Shown one piece after another: positions 36,177-47,557 of a DNA stretch of 64,000 nt. The DNA is taken from assembly GCF_000003855.2 (NCBI RefSeq), contig NW_003101676.1, positions 2,366,796-2,430,795 of the forward strand. Direction: 5' to 3'. The notes beneath the pieces were generated by a model. It ran no database searches. It had not been told where the DNA came from and worked only from the letters and a program-made list of their open reading frames with translations. The number at the start of each line of letters is the position of its first letter. Within the stretch, counting starts at the first letter, position 1. Position numbers and translations under genes: made by a program. This stretch comes from Blastomyces gilchristii SLH14081 (taxonomy: Eukaryota > Ascomycota > Eurotiomycetes > Onygenales > Ajellomycetaceae).

Positions 36177-36605
36177 TTGAATCTTAAGAACATACGAACC
36201 ACATGTCCATCTCGTACGCTAGATTACCGCCACGCCAAGTATAAAGTGATAGAAGTCCTAGGTAGTCACAACTACCGCCTTGACACACCACCAGGGATCC
36301 ATGATGTATTCCACACAAGCTTGCTCCGCCGCGCCGCCACCGATCCGTTTCCTTCTCAACTGACTTCTGACTGGCAGCCACCAGGCATCATAGGAGAAGA
36401 TAATGAGCTTGAGTGGGAGATTGAGGATATCCTCGATGAGAGACCCCGTGGCCGCGGCCGGCAATATCTTGTGAAATGGGTCGGCTACAATCAACTGACC
36501 TGGACTCCGAGTTCCGCATTATCTGAAACAGCGGCCCTTGACCGATGGGAACTGCTTCTGGAAGGGGGGGCTAATGTGGCGGGCTACGCCCGATCAATCA
36601 TATAG
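36177..36605 (+). pseudogene. B2 integrase tail and chromodomain
   Basis: Open block with an integrase SH3-like tail (VIEVLGSHNYRLDTP, HDVFHTSLLRR) and a chromodomain at about 36409-36530 (WEIEDILDERPRG, YLVKWVGYNQLTWTP, then a C-terminal helix). The polypurine run has seven G where B1 has eight, so the B2 frame misses the stop before the LTR and runs on into it. A TGA near 36136 separates it from the integrase core. Confidence 0.85.
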
Positions 36606-36883
36606 ACTATTCCATTACACTTCACAGATTCCAACCACTTCATTCTCGAACGCGTACGCTCCGATTCTCGGCCATTCTCAATTGCCGATCCTCGGCTGCT
36701 ACAAACGCGCGTATATTCTCCCGCCCCGAAGCTCCACTGCGTACACCACCACATACGCGTATAAATATCCATCTCAATCACCGATTCTCACACTCTCTCT
36801 TTCTTTCCTTCTCTAACGTTTTTATCTTTGTTATATAAGACCTATCAATATTACACTGATCTATTCGGCGTAGGCCTCTTACA
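36575..36883 (+). repeat. B2 3' LTR
   Basis: 309 bp, TGTGGCGGGC...CTCTTACA, well preserved with many CpG sites. Followed by TSD TCAAG. Confidence 0.93.
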
Positions 36884-38363
36884 TCAAGCTTCTGTTTATA
36901 AATTTGAACAGAAGTTAATCTTTTTTCTATTTCACTGAGACATTCTTATAGTTATCTTTCAAATCTTTCTCTAATGTAATGTGATTGATGTGAACAGACA
37001 CTGATTCATTCTTTGAATAAGAAGACACTGATCTTTCTCTCAAGTATGAAGACATATAAATTGATTAGCAGTTGAAAGCAATGTGTTCTGATTAGTTACA
37101 GTTAATACACACTTCACATTGATATTGATTAGTGACTTCTTCAGAAGTAATTTCAGAAACTCAGAAGTCTGTTCAGATAGCAGAGACTCTTGCTTATATA
37201 TAGATATTTGAGTCTACTCAGTTTATAGTATCTGTATTATTGTTGTTATTCTTCAGCATAGATATATAAGTGACTGAAATATAATATCTTCTGTTACTGT
37301 TCTGTATACTCTTGAGCTTGATAAGACAGTTATTCAATATCTGAAGCTGTGTATAGAAGTTTTCATAAGTCTGATCTTCATCTATACTTATAAGAGTCTG
37401 TAAGAGTTTGAAAGTCAATGTCTTCTTAAGCATGTTAATCTTTATTTGATTCTTCTAAGATTGATCATCTGCTTCTAGAATCTTGATATTGAAGTCAGAG
37501 ATAAATATTGTAAGAGAAGTGTTTCTCTGTTAAGTACTCTGTAATCAATTTAATACTTTCTGTTGCATGGCAGTGTTTCAGAACAGAATATCAAGATATT
37601 TAATAATATTATCAGATATTTATAATATTGATTCACATGCTTTTATTCATGAATAAAACTTCTATTTCACATAATTCTTCAATTATTTATTAATATATTA
37701 ATCTTGATTGATTAGCAAACTAATAACATCTTTATTCATACTCAGTTTCATAAGCACTTTTATTCTTTATAATGAGTAGAGAGTGAGATTGAAAGTATTA
37801 AAATATACAGAAGTATCTAAGTATTCTTTCAGCACTTTTATATTTAATTCTGTAGATATTGAAATTATCTGTATAAGAGTTTCTTATTGAGATAATTATT
37901 GAATTTCTTTATATTAATGTTGTTGAGTTACATGCATATTAACTATTTATTATTATTGTAATTTCAATATTACTCAGAGTCACTGTAATACTATATTTAT
38001 ACTTGTATTCAAGAGTTCTCTCATACTATTATTAGACATGATTATATTGATTATCAGATGTATAATATCTGTGAAATTATAATTGTATGAATATCTCATA
38101 TATTTGAGATATCAGAACTCTCAGATCTTTTACTGATATTCTCTTATAAAATCTTACTCTCTTTATAAGATCTTATTACAGAGTCAGAGTGACTGATAAA
38201 TAAGCTTCTATCTGAGAACTTAGTATTTACTTAACTGTTTAACTGTTTCTCTATTTCTTACACATTATTATACATTCAGATATATTGATAAATAATTATC
38301 TCTAATAAGAAGATAATGCATGAATAATTGTTTCTAATAAGAAGATAATAAACATTTTTCTAG
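36884..38363 (-). pseudogene. B0 gag and leader remnant
   Basis: Minus-strand gag, colinear with B2 31512-32940 in reverse. The best open block is 37218-37433 (LKKTLTFKLLQTL, YENFYTQLQIL). It is strongly mutated. Confidence 0.75.
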
Positions 38364-38676
38364 TGTAAGAGGCCTATGCTGAATAGATTGATATAATATT
38401 ATAGATCTTATATAACAAAGAGAAAAATGTTAGAGAAGGAAAGAAAGAGAAAGTGCAAGAATCAGTGATCAAGATAAATATTTATACATGTATGTGATGA
38501 TGTACGCGGTGGAGCTTCGGGGCGGAAGAATATACGCGCGTTTGTAGTAGCCGAGGATCGGTGATCAGAACATACACGTTCGTGGCGGCCGAGGATCGGC
38601 GATCGGGAATGGGGCAGTAGGAATCTATGAAGTGTACGGAATAGTCTATATGATTGATCAGGCGCAGCCCGCCACA
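38364..38676 (-). repeat. B0 5' LTR
   Basis: 313 bp, plus-strand TGTAAGAGG...CCGCCACA. The half nearer the host flank (38500-38676) retains CpG sites while the half facing gag is AT-rich. Confidence 0.85.
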
Positions 38677-39107
38677 TCTGAGACTTCTTTTATAAGAGTT
38701 ATTTATAATTTAGATAACTGCTTCTGAGTGTCTACAGTAGAGTTTACAGAGATTAAAGTATATAAGTTTCTAGTTCTTTCAGTTATAATAGATAATTACT
38801 GACTGACTTAGCTTGAAATGTAATAATAAGTGCTTATAGATAATTATTCAGATATTTATAACTTAATATAATATAACTATTAACTATTAGAAGTATTCAT
38901 AGTAGAAATATAAAATATAGAGATTAATATATAATAGTATTTAAACTGAGTTATAAATTGTAGTTGTAAACTTCAGTCTATATAGTTGTATGTAATCAAG
39001 AGCTGCTAACTCTATTAATTATATAAGAGATAAAAAAAGAAGTAAAGAATCTATGAGAAGTAAGATTTCTTACATTTCTAATAAAAAGATAATGAATATT
39101 TTTCAAG
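38677..39107. other. AT-rich stretch without recognised features
   Basis: No ORF or element was recognised. The last ~50 bases resemble the B-family leader next to a 5' LTR, so part of this is probably another B remnant. Confidence 0.4.
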
Positions 39108-39387
39108 TATAAGAGATTTACATTAAATAGATTAGTGTAATATTTATAGATCTTATAATACAAAAGTGAAAAATATTAGAGAAGAAAAAAAGAGAAAGTG
39201 CAGAAATCAGTGATCAGAGTAAATATTTATACATGTATATAATAAAGCTTTAAAATAGAAGAATAGAAATTTCATGAGTTTTTCAGCTGAGAATCAGTGA
39301 CTGAGAATTGAATCTTTTAATAAAATCTATAAAGTGTAATAAAATAATCTATATAATTAATCAGACGCAGCTGCGCAGCCTGTCACA
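39108..39387 (-). repeat. Highly decayed B-family LTR
   Basis: About 280 bp that follow the B0 LTR order (TATAAGAGATTTAC..., GAGAAAGTGC, TGATCAG, TCTATATAATTAATCAGACGC, CTGTCACA) with heavy change. Older than B0, B1 and B2 copies. Confidence 0.7.
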
Positions 39388-39690
39388 CTATACATAATTT
39401 ATCTACTGTAACTAACTACTGTATATATATACAGAACTTTGTAATTACAAAGCTACTTATAATAATAGAAAGTAATTATTATTATTATTATTATTATTTT
39501 ATTCTTAAAGTTCTAAAAATGTTTTAATAATAGAATAATATTGAAAAAACACTATTTAAATATTTATTCATTTAATAACTCTAGTAATTTATTATTAATA
39601 TAATTATTTATTATAATTATTTATTTTCTAGAGAAAGATTTACTAATTAAATAGTTAGTTAATAATAAATCTACAGAGTAATTAACATAA
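39388..39690. other. AT-rich stretch with ATT microsatellite
   Basis: An ATT repeat lies at about 39476-39500; otherwise nothing is recognised. Confidence 0.5.
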
Positions 39691-40564
39691 TTAATTATCT
39701 AACACTTATTTTCATCTAATACTCATCTTTGTAAATCAATTATAATCAACTTTAAATGTTAATATCTTAATAAATATTCATTATTTTATTTTTTTAATTT
39801 GTAATCTATAAATATCAAGACTTATAGTATAATATAATTCAAAGTTATTATAGTATAGTTAAAATTGATTAAAATATAGATTCAATTAGAAAATAAAATA
39901 CAGTAAAATAAAATATATAATATTTTATTATAAATTAAGAAATATATATTATATATTATTGAAAATAATAATTCTTATATAAATATATAATAATTTAATA
40001 AATATTAAATTATTTTATATAAGAATTCTATATTTGAATTTTTAAGAATTTTTTTTAATTTTTTATTATATTTTTTTTATAAATTACAAGTAAAATATTG
40101 AAAATTCTTGAAATTTTAAATTTTGAAAAATAATTTATTAAATATAAATATATTTAAATGATTTGATATAATAATTTATTTAAATTACAATTTTAAAGTA
40201 TAAATAATACACAGTTATTACAAAAATAGTATTTTAAAATATAAAATTTTATATTTTATTAAAAATATATATAATCTATAAGATATTTAATTTTTATATG
40301 AAAATAATTTATACTTATAAATATATTTACAAATATAGACTGTGTATTTTATTTTAAAATAGTATTTTAAAAAGCTTAATAAATTAATAATTATATGTTA
40401 TTTTCTCATAGAAATTTAATATAATATAATATATATCTACAAATTATTATTCTGTTTTTTAGAATAGTTTTAAATAAATATTCATTGAGATATGAATATT
40501 TGAAGTTGATTGTAATTGATTTACAAAGGCGAGTGTTAGGTGGAAACAAGCGTTAGGTGGTTAA
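39691..40564. mobile_element. 874-bp element with ~100-bp inverted terminal repeats
   Basis: 39691-39790 is an inverted copy of 40465-40564. Both ends carry TTAA followed by an 11-base terminal block (CCACCTAACGC on the right, TTATCTAACAC on the left). TTAA could be a piggyBac-type target duplication, or TA a Tc1/mariner type; the inside is AT-rich with no ORF. The right repeat has normal GC (GGCGAGTGTTAGGTGG near 40528) while the left repeat is mutated at the same positions. Confidence 0.65.
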
Positions 40565-41254
40565 TTACATTACAGCATAAAGAATACAGCTGAGTGAAAA
40601 TATATCATAATAAGTTATTCTAGACTGTTGTATAAATATCTATAACTATAGAATCTTCATAGATAACACTGATAAATTATTATTGAAGTGATCAGTAACT
40701 AATGGTTGGTTGGGTTGTATATAGTTAACTAAATAGTTACTCTCTCCCCCCCCCCCAAATTAATTAATCAAGTTATTTATTTATTTATTTACCACGCCTC
40801 ACTTGACCTCACTCAACCTCACTCAACCTCCTTGACATTTCTCCAAACCTCCAACCTCCAACTCTCCAACTCTCCAACTCTCCATATTTTCGCCTTCATC
40901 TCACATCCTCTCCTTGTTGTGGCTTCTTGTCGACCCATGGCGGCCACCGTTCCCTTCGCTTTTCCCTCATCCTAGCGTCGCTCTCGCTCTGTTGTGGATG
41001 GTATTATGCGACTTGTTTAGTTCGTGCCCGCTGCCCGCTGCTCGTCCTCACTCGCCCGCGCTTCGATGACAGTTCCTCCTTGAATCCCCTTCGCTTTTGG
41101 CGCTTCGCCGATCCCCCCCCCCCTCCTCCTCCCCTTCTTCTCTCCCCCAAGTTGTCCGCTCGATCGCCCATTTCCAGTGGTCTCTCGTCCTCCATTCGTT
41201 CCTCTCTCTATCCCCGTGTCCCGCTTGCGGCTCTCCAGTCTGTTGGCTGCTTCC
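40565..41254 (+). promoter_or_regulatory. Upstream region of the zds1-like gene
   Basis: Composition returns to normal here. It holds an 11-C run (40746-40756), short direct repeats of ACCTCACTCA and CAACTCTCC type (40800-40885), then a CT-rich stretch. A short upstream ORF of 12 codons begins at an ATG in good context at 40937 and ends at 40975. The transcription start is not defined. Confidence 0.5.
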
Positions 41255-44200
41255 ATGATGCAGGTGAGTTTGGTCGCGCATTATTATCTACTCATTTTAA
41301 ATCCCCCTGCTATTTCAAAGTTGTGGCACTCTACATACATGATCTGCTCCTACAAGGTGGCCGATCAAGCCCCGTCCCCTCTTCTCTTCCCTCGAACTCC
41401 CTTCGCTCTCCCCGCTCTCCCTGCTGCCCCTGATCACCAAAAACGGTTGGTCTGGGTTAAGCCTCTCCGTTTACGAGAAGATCGGCAGATGCTGAGGACT
41501 CATACGAATGAGGGGACTTGGCCGAGTTATCTCTCCTTTGTCTGGCGTGCTGCTCGTCTCTTCACTCCAATTCCTCATTGATTTCCCTGCCAGCGATTTT
41601 GAACACCTTGAAGCTATTCCGAGCGCACGCGCTACGTTTAAACCACATACTGAACGGACAGGCTGATATTTGCCCATCTTCGCAGACCTCGACTTCACCA
41701 CCCTATGATCACAGTGGAGGATACTCTGCACGACGAGGCCGCGCTTCACAACTATCTATCAGCGATGATAGCCAACACGTTACGGAAACAATTGGCTACA
41801 TGTATGGCGATGATTACGACAAAAGGGACTCGAAACGATTAAGTTTCACTCCCTCCTCTATGAATGAATCCCTTTCTGTTACCTCCCCGCGTCGACAGAA
41901 TCTACCGCAGCCTTCAGATTCGAACAATTACCAGCGACCGCTTCCTCTCAGAACCAGTTCAATAGACAGGTCCGCCTCCAATGACTCCGATCGCCAGTCT
42001 GCGGCGGAACCGGGCTCAAGTGATCGAGATGGTACAGGCCCATGCTCACAGGTGCTAACCCGTTCTCCCTCGACCACCACCTCGAAATCTATCCCACTAA
42101 ACGACATAGACTATGAGTCTAATCCTGCTGCTGCCGTGGCGCAGGAACTCAGCAACTTGGCTGCTCTCCGGAGAATGTCGATGGACGTAGGGGCTGCTGA
42201 CCCGGACCTCCCATTGTTCGGTTCTAATTTTGGTATTCCTCCGATTCCCCCTTCGGGTGAGTCTGACGATGATGCGTCGCAGTTATTTTGGGTCCCCGCG
42301 CGCCTGCACCCGGGATTGGCACCCAAAGAGTTCAAGAGCTTTCTTGATGGCAAAGCAGAGCAAATAAAGCGAAGATCCGGCGAACTTACCATGACCGATT
42401 CGGAGCTACAAGTACAAGGTTTGACTGGGGGGTTGCGGCGGAAGAAATCCATGTTATCAAGACAAATAGATACCTCGGGCTCGGGAGGCCAGAATGAAGG
42501 AAATCAGCTTGATTCAGTATCAGAGGAGGTTTCCGTCGGACAAAGGCGTGCGAAGGATTCAATGGTAGACGATAGACCTATATTACCGCCTGCTCCGCCT
42601 GGCCATAGCCTGCGGAGATCGACCCGGACAACCTACCGTAGAGGGAGCTTAAAAACAGGAGATCGGATCCCGTACTCGAGACGTGCACCAAGACAGTCCG
42701 ACCCTGACGCTGAAGCTGTCGCTCGACGGTCACCCCCGTTAGGCGAAGAAGAACCGCCTATCCTGGGACTAACTCGAGTTGCGACTGACCCAACGCATGG
42801 AGGCACATCTGGCTTTTCGCGGCCAACTAACTGGTCGCCAGCCAGCTCGGCTACTAACAATCTCTCTATCTCGTCAGGCGAATCTAACTCAGATCCTTTA
42901 ACCTCTGGCAATAGGACTGCTTCTACCCCGCCGTCACAGACACGGTCATCATGGGACCTTAATGACCGCTCAAATTTAGAGCCATCCGCGGCAACGCAGA
43001 ACGTGCATCAAATTATACAAACTCCGCCAGCAGACGTGAAAGAATCACCAGCTACTGCTACGGCTTCTACGCCAAACCATATTCCCGTACGGAAATCTTC
43101 GCACGACCCGCCTCCATCACAACCTCCACAAGCACCCCTCCCTCCTGAGCCTATTGGAAAAAGGAGCTCCAAACGAGCCGGAATTATTAGGCCAGCAAAG
43201 GAAAGTTCCCAGACGATTAATGACATTGCTTCTCACCCGGCAGCGCTCCCTGGAAACAGCACGCGAACGGATACGCTTTCCTTCATCCCAACCCTGACAG
43301 ACAGCTCCAATAAGAAGTCGGATTCGAAGAAATCGAAAGATAAAAAGGATGGGGAAGGTGGCCGGAAATCGAGCTGGACGTGGCGTCGAGGATCCGAGGA
43401 AAAGGATAAGGACAAGAAAAAGGAGGACGAGTCCAAAAGGTCTAAGGGAAGAATGCCCAAAATAGCTGAGAAGGTACATGACAACACCCGTCTAGATCTT
43501 TTGCAGGCATCTATCGACGGAGCGCAAACAGGCCGGGAGAGCGTCGTAATCGACCGTGCGGAGGTCAGATTGGAAGAAGAACGCCGGAAAGACACTGCGA
43601 AGCGGGGCGCTGGTAATGAATCAAAGAAGGAGAAAGAGCCAAGCCTATTCTCTTCCATATTTGGAGGAAAGAAGAAAGGAAACCTTGATTATAGCCAGAA
43701 GAAACATTCGTCAAGGACACTTTCGCCCGAACCGCAACCACGCGAGCTCAAACCGGATATCGATTATAACTGGACCAGGTTTCCTATTTCCAAAGAAAGA
43801 GAAATTTACCGCTATGCTCATTGGAAACTCGCAGAACCAAAACGTGCGCTACATTCGCAAGTTCTGCTAAGCAATTTCATGTATTCGTACCTCGCCAAAG
43901 TACAACAAATGCATCCTACATTAAGTATCTCCTCTGCTCCACAGGCTCAGCACCGTAAGAGGGAACACTCACAATCCGAGGACCATTCTCAACACCAGCG
44001 GCATCAGGTGAGTATTTATTCCGGACCCAAATGTGTCCATTTTCCTACGCTTCGTATTATCAAGTTGTTCTAACCGCAAATATTTGCTTTGCAGAGCCGA
44101 GAGCATGATAATTACAATAATGGGTCATATTATAACGAATCCCACTATGACTATGATAGCGATGACCGAGATGACCATCATTGGTCTCAATCTGGAGGAC

Positions 44201-44319
44201 GGGGTACCTCCTCTCAAAACGGATCCGCACATGGATCGAACCAGCGGCAGCAATATGGAGCCTCGCGGTCCTCGTTCGGCGATGAGGCACAACTTGACGA
44301 CGATGATGACATGTGGTGA
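41255..44319 (+). CDS. zds1: Zds1/Zds2-type protein (Zds C-terminal domain)
   Basis: Proposed exons 41255-41263, 41686-44007 and 44095-44319, for 851 residues. Introns are GTGAGT...CAG (422 nt) and GTGAGT...CAG (87 nt). The N-terminus has SQLSISDDSQHVTE soon after the start, then a long disordered Ser/Pro/Lys-rich middle with a KKSDSKKSKDKKD-like charged block. The conserved Zds C-terminal domain spans about residues 694-743 (YNWTRFPISKEREIYRYAH, KRALHSQVLLSNFMYSYL). The tail is Asp/His/Ser-rich, ending DDDDDMW. Zds proteins in yeasts bind PP2A-Cdc55/B55 and act in mitotic entry, polarity and silencing; this role is inferred by family. The tiny first exon is the weakest part of the model; the main exon is open well upstream, without a convincing in-frame ATG there. 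Confidence 0.85.
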
Positions 44320-47052
44320 TATGGCGAAACCAACATTTCGAATAATGGGAAATTAATCTTTCCAGTGTTTCTCAACTACATCCTGCCCAAACAACCAATC
44401 ATCCTATTACCCTTTGCCTCGTAGTGTGTCCCACTTTAATTTATACCCATGGGCCATATCTCCCTCGATATCCACTGAGATAACCTTAAGCGCACAAATG
44501 TATTCCCCACATTCAATATCCTCCTCAGCCTAGAATTGATTCCGCTCTCCATGCACCCAGTTACCCCCCCCGACGACGGCATTTCATAAAGATTACTCCG
44601 TTCTGGTTAGATTTTGGAAATCGCACCCGGATCCCCTCTCGTCTTCTTCCTGCACTATTTTCTTTATTGAATCAATTATGACATTACTCTTTTTTCCTTT
44701 TCCTGATTTTCTTTGTTGATGGCATAGCGGCAGGATTTTGTTTTCCAAATTTCTCTATTTTCCACCCACTTATTTGTTTTTGTTTCCCTTTCCGTTCGTT
44801 TCTTCTTTTCCCTCATCTTTGTTATTTCACAAAGCTGGCAAGTTTACCTATTATACCTCATTCCTAGTCTTCTATTACCAGGCGTCTTCTATTCATGGCC
44901 CTAACACCCCAAGTAACATTTTCACTCGTCGCTTTCTCGTGTCTTGCTATTTTGGCGTGGTGTTGTATTTCTCCCTCTCTGCGCATCTCGCACTTTTTTT
45001 CTTTTTTTATTTCCTCTGCCCCTTTGAAAATTTTGAAAATTGCTATGACGAATACTGTCCTAGGTGGCATTTAACTTCGCCGGTTTTGTAGTATTCTTGT
45101 TGTTTTTGTATTATTTTTACTTTTCTTCCGCTCCCCCTGAATCGTCCGTAACTAGTTATATATTCTACATGTACGTATTCAGGACAACAGGAACACAGCT
45201 TATTGTCCGACCCCTTTTTTTATTTTTTATTTTTTATTTTTTACTTTTATTTATCACTGACCTAGAATCTTGAATGTGTCAACCACTTTCTAGGAACAGA
45301 TTTTATTAATGTTGCCTGAGTGTTGGAGAGACAAAGGAGAGACAAAGGAGAGGATAATGGATCAATGTTTCTAGCTGGAAGTTTAGGGATCGCCGTCCTC
45401 TACCCCCCCTTCCACAGGTAAAGACTTGAAATAATGCCCAAAAGGAAGAGTGATTGGCGCAAAAGTGCTCCTACACTGTATGTGGTTGGGAGTGCTTGGA
45501 TAATAGCGCCTATCGGAGGAAAGTGCGGAGGGGAAGTGCGGAGGGAGCAAGAAGGCTGAAACACAAGCAATGATCGGATTATTGGTGTGTCAATTTTAGC
45601 TCGCGGCACAAAGGTTGTGGGGCGGAGCCGCAACCGCTCCTAGCAATTGATTGGACGGATTAAGCGCTAGTTATTCCATTGCCCGTTAGCCGCCGTTTTT
45701 AGGGAGGTAATATTAATACTGCATCCAACATGGCTGTTACAATGTACTCCTCTCAATTGACGTTTTGCTACTTAAACCTTCTACTTGTCCCCTCCATCAT
45801 ATGCCAAATATGACCTACCTCTTCTGTCTAGGGTAGTTTTGTAAAGCGAAAGTCGGCTACACCATACCCAAAGAGCTTCAAGGGGAGCGGGGAGGGAGCG
45901 CGGCTTGGAGTGTCCTCCCCTACCCTACCCTCCTCGGCCAACCCCCCGGGACAACATTGTGGTCAAGGGTGTGCGACATTTTCTGACCAGCAAATGAGCA
46001 TGATGTTCTTCATCACTTCCAAAGTTGAACGTCGTATGTCCAGCTGTTGTCTTGACCCGTACTTACATATATGTATATACAGATCAGTTACAAGGACTTG
46101 CTCAGTGTATTCAATCTGTATGAACGCCATATCGCCAGGTGTGACTGCTATTATTAGAAGTAAATAAGCCCTGGTGGACCTCAGTCAAAGGCAAAGGAAG
46201 GGAATGGAGAAATGAGGACTGAGAAATGAAGCAAATCCGAGTGGCTCTATACATTCTTAAACAGTAAAGCCATCGTTACGGGGCTGTCCATCATGAACTT
46301 TGCAAGACATGTACGGCAGCAGTTGTTGCCTTTGGTTGAATTTTGGTTAGGTCCTGTCTTCATCTAGAAGGCTCCGCCAGTATCCTTGATGAAATTGGTC
46401 AACAAATAGTAAATCATCATGATGTTGGGCGACGTAGTTCAAATACAATACAGGCAAGCTCTTACTGAAGCCAAGTTCTATAGGGGAACGGAAACCCACA
46501 TAACAGTCTTAAAATCTTTTTGCATGCCTTTGTCCACATCGTACATCTTGCCGCGTATGGACTTCATTATTCGCGATATGTACTGGACCTACTTATTATT
46601 TAAACTGCCTGGGTGGTGCTATGGATGGATGAATCACTTTGGGGCTTAGCGTAGTGTATCCGTATCACATGATAATCACTTCGGGGCCTGCAACTTCAAC
46701 CATCCACGCTCACCTTCGATCCAAGAGCTCCCACCAGAGTAGAGAGCACAGCAACTCCAAAATATCATACTTTCGTATAACTAACACCGAGACGCCGCGT
46801 TCATAACCCGATCACTCGAACATCACTCGACACCCGGTACGGAGCTAGATATTGACGGCCCCTTCTCCGCGCAGCTAGTTAAGCTGTAGTGCCACCGCAA
46901 TAGAGCGCGGTATAGAATAGACACCGTTCAGATTATTTCACGGAAAACACAGAGTCGACGAGAGCGAACAGCGGGAAGGTGCCCTTTTGTACTCTGCGGG
47001 GCCAAAAAGAACAGCATTATTCATCGTCCAATTCTTCCCTCCGCTCTTCAAA
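44320..47052. other. 2.7-kb intergenic region, no gene recognised
   Basis: Single-copy-like, normal composition. It includes the zds1 3' UTR, a T-rich tract (about 45210-45250), a GAGACAAAGGA tandem pair (about 45329-45352) and a pair of GTGCGGAGGG units (about 45514-45544). Short open frames on both strands lack recognisable domains or gene-like structure. The last ~350 bp is the likely sft1 promoter. Confidence 0.5.
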
Positions 47053-47557
47053 ATGAGTGACGCCTACGTGCGGGAACAGTATGTCAGCACCTGGTCATAT
47101 CTTCTTCGCCACTCTGTTCCAGGCCATGCTATGCACGGGTCGGGGGAAGAGAGACGCAAGTGGTAAAACTAGATAAAGAAGAGCAGCGGCTAACACAGCG
47201 TCCCAACTAACAAATAGACAAAACAATGCCCTCCTGGACTCCCTCTCGCAAAAGACCAATGCATTGAAATCGGTCACGATAGATATTTACGATCATGCGC
47301 GGGATCACAGCACGCTTGATAATACTGTACGTATATCCGGTCCCCTACATATTGATGATCTGATCAAGTACTAATCGCCAATATCGACAACATAACAGAG
47401 CGAAGTATTCTCGTCGCTATCGACTAATATCAGAGGAAGTGCCGGTCGGTTAACACGGATGGCGAGACAGGGGGATAGAGTTGCCGTACTCAAAATCGCG
47501 GGAATTGTCATTGTAGCCGGATTCCTGTTGTGGATTATTTTGGGCTGGATATTTTGA
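47053..47557 (+). CDS. sft1: SFT1-type Golgi SNARE
   Basis: Three exons, 47053-47078, 47218-47326 and 47399-47557, give 97 residues, the same length as yeast Sft1. Introns are GTATGT...TAG with an ACTAAC branch site, and GTACGT...CAG. The protein has a short N-terminus (MSDAYVREQ), a SNARE helix (about residues 12-72, with LDSLSQKTNALKSV and GRLTRMARQGD) and a C-terminal membrane anchor (about 77-97, IVIVAGFLLWIILGWIF), so it is tail-anchored. In yeast Sft1 works in retrograde traffic within the Golgi. The gene is complete and unmutated. Confidence 0.93.

Larger units (their letters stand above)
25455..36883 (+). mobile_element. Ty3/gypsy chromovirus B2 (composite, plus strand)
   Basis: Third B-family copy, inserted in B0 only 22 bp from the B1 junction. 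The TSD is TCAAG at 25450-25454 and 36884-36888. The 5' LTR is split by a copia element: 25455-25665 (211 bp) plus 31414-31511 (98 bp) makes 309 bp, exactly the 3' LTR length (36575-36883). Gag, protease, RT, RNase H, integrase and chromodomain follow in order in 31512-36574, the most complete B copy here. Most of pol is broken by TGA stops, but from about 35640 to 36720 the sequence is essentially unmutated. Confidence 0.92.
3408..38676 (-). mobile_element. Ty3/gypsy chromovirus B0 (oldest host element, composite span)
   Basis: Pieces of one minus-strand gypsy element: pol at 3408-3674 and 4196-5335, a 22-bp scrap at 25433-25454, then gag and leader at 36884-38363 and the 5' LTR at 38364-38676. 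The pieces are colinear with gypsy B2 read in reverse and rejoin when the insertions are removed: hAT copy 1, the MITE, B1 (TSD ATTGT) and B2 (TSD TCAAG). The left end is lost behind hAT copy 1. All frames are broken. Everything between the listed pieces belongs to younger elements. Confidence 0.85.

Noticed and set aside
35837..36494. Minus-strand ORFs opposite B2 integrase and chromodomain
   Set aside because: Shadow frames; same case as in B1 on the other strand.
41004..41281. Minus-strand ORFs in the zds1 5' region
   Set aside because: Arg/Gly/Glu-rich translation of the opposite of a CT-rich leader; no gene structure.
42111..43658. Minus-strand ORFs within zds1
   Set aside because: Shadows of the conserved plus-strand exon.
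45910..46649. Two small plus-strand ORFs in the zds1-sft1 intergenic region
   Set aside because: No domains, no supporting splice structure, and length within chance expectation.
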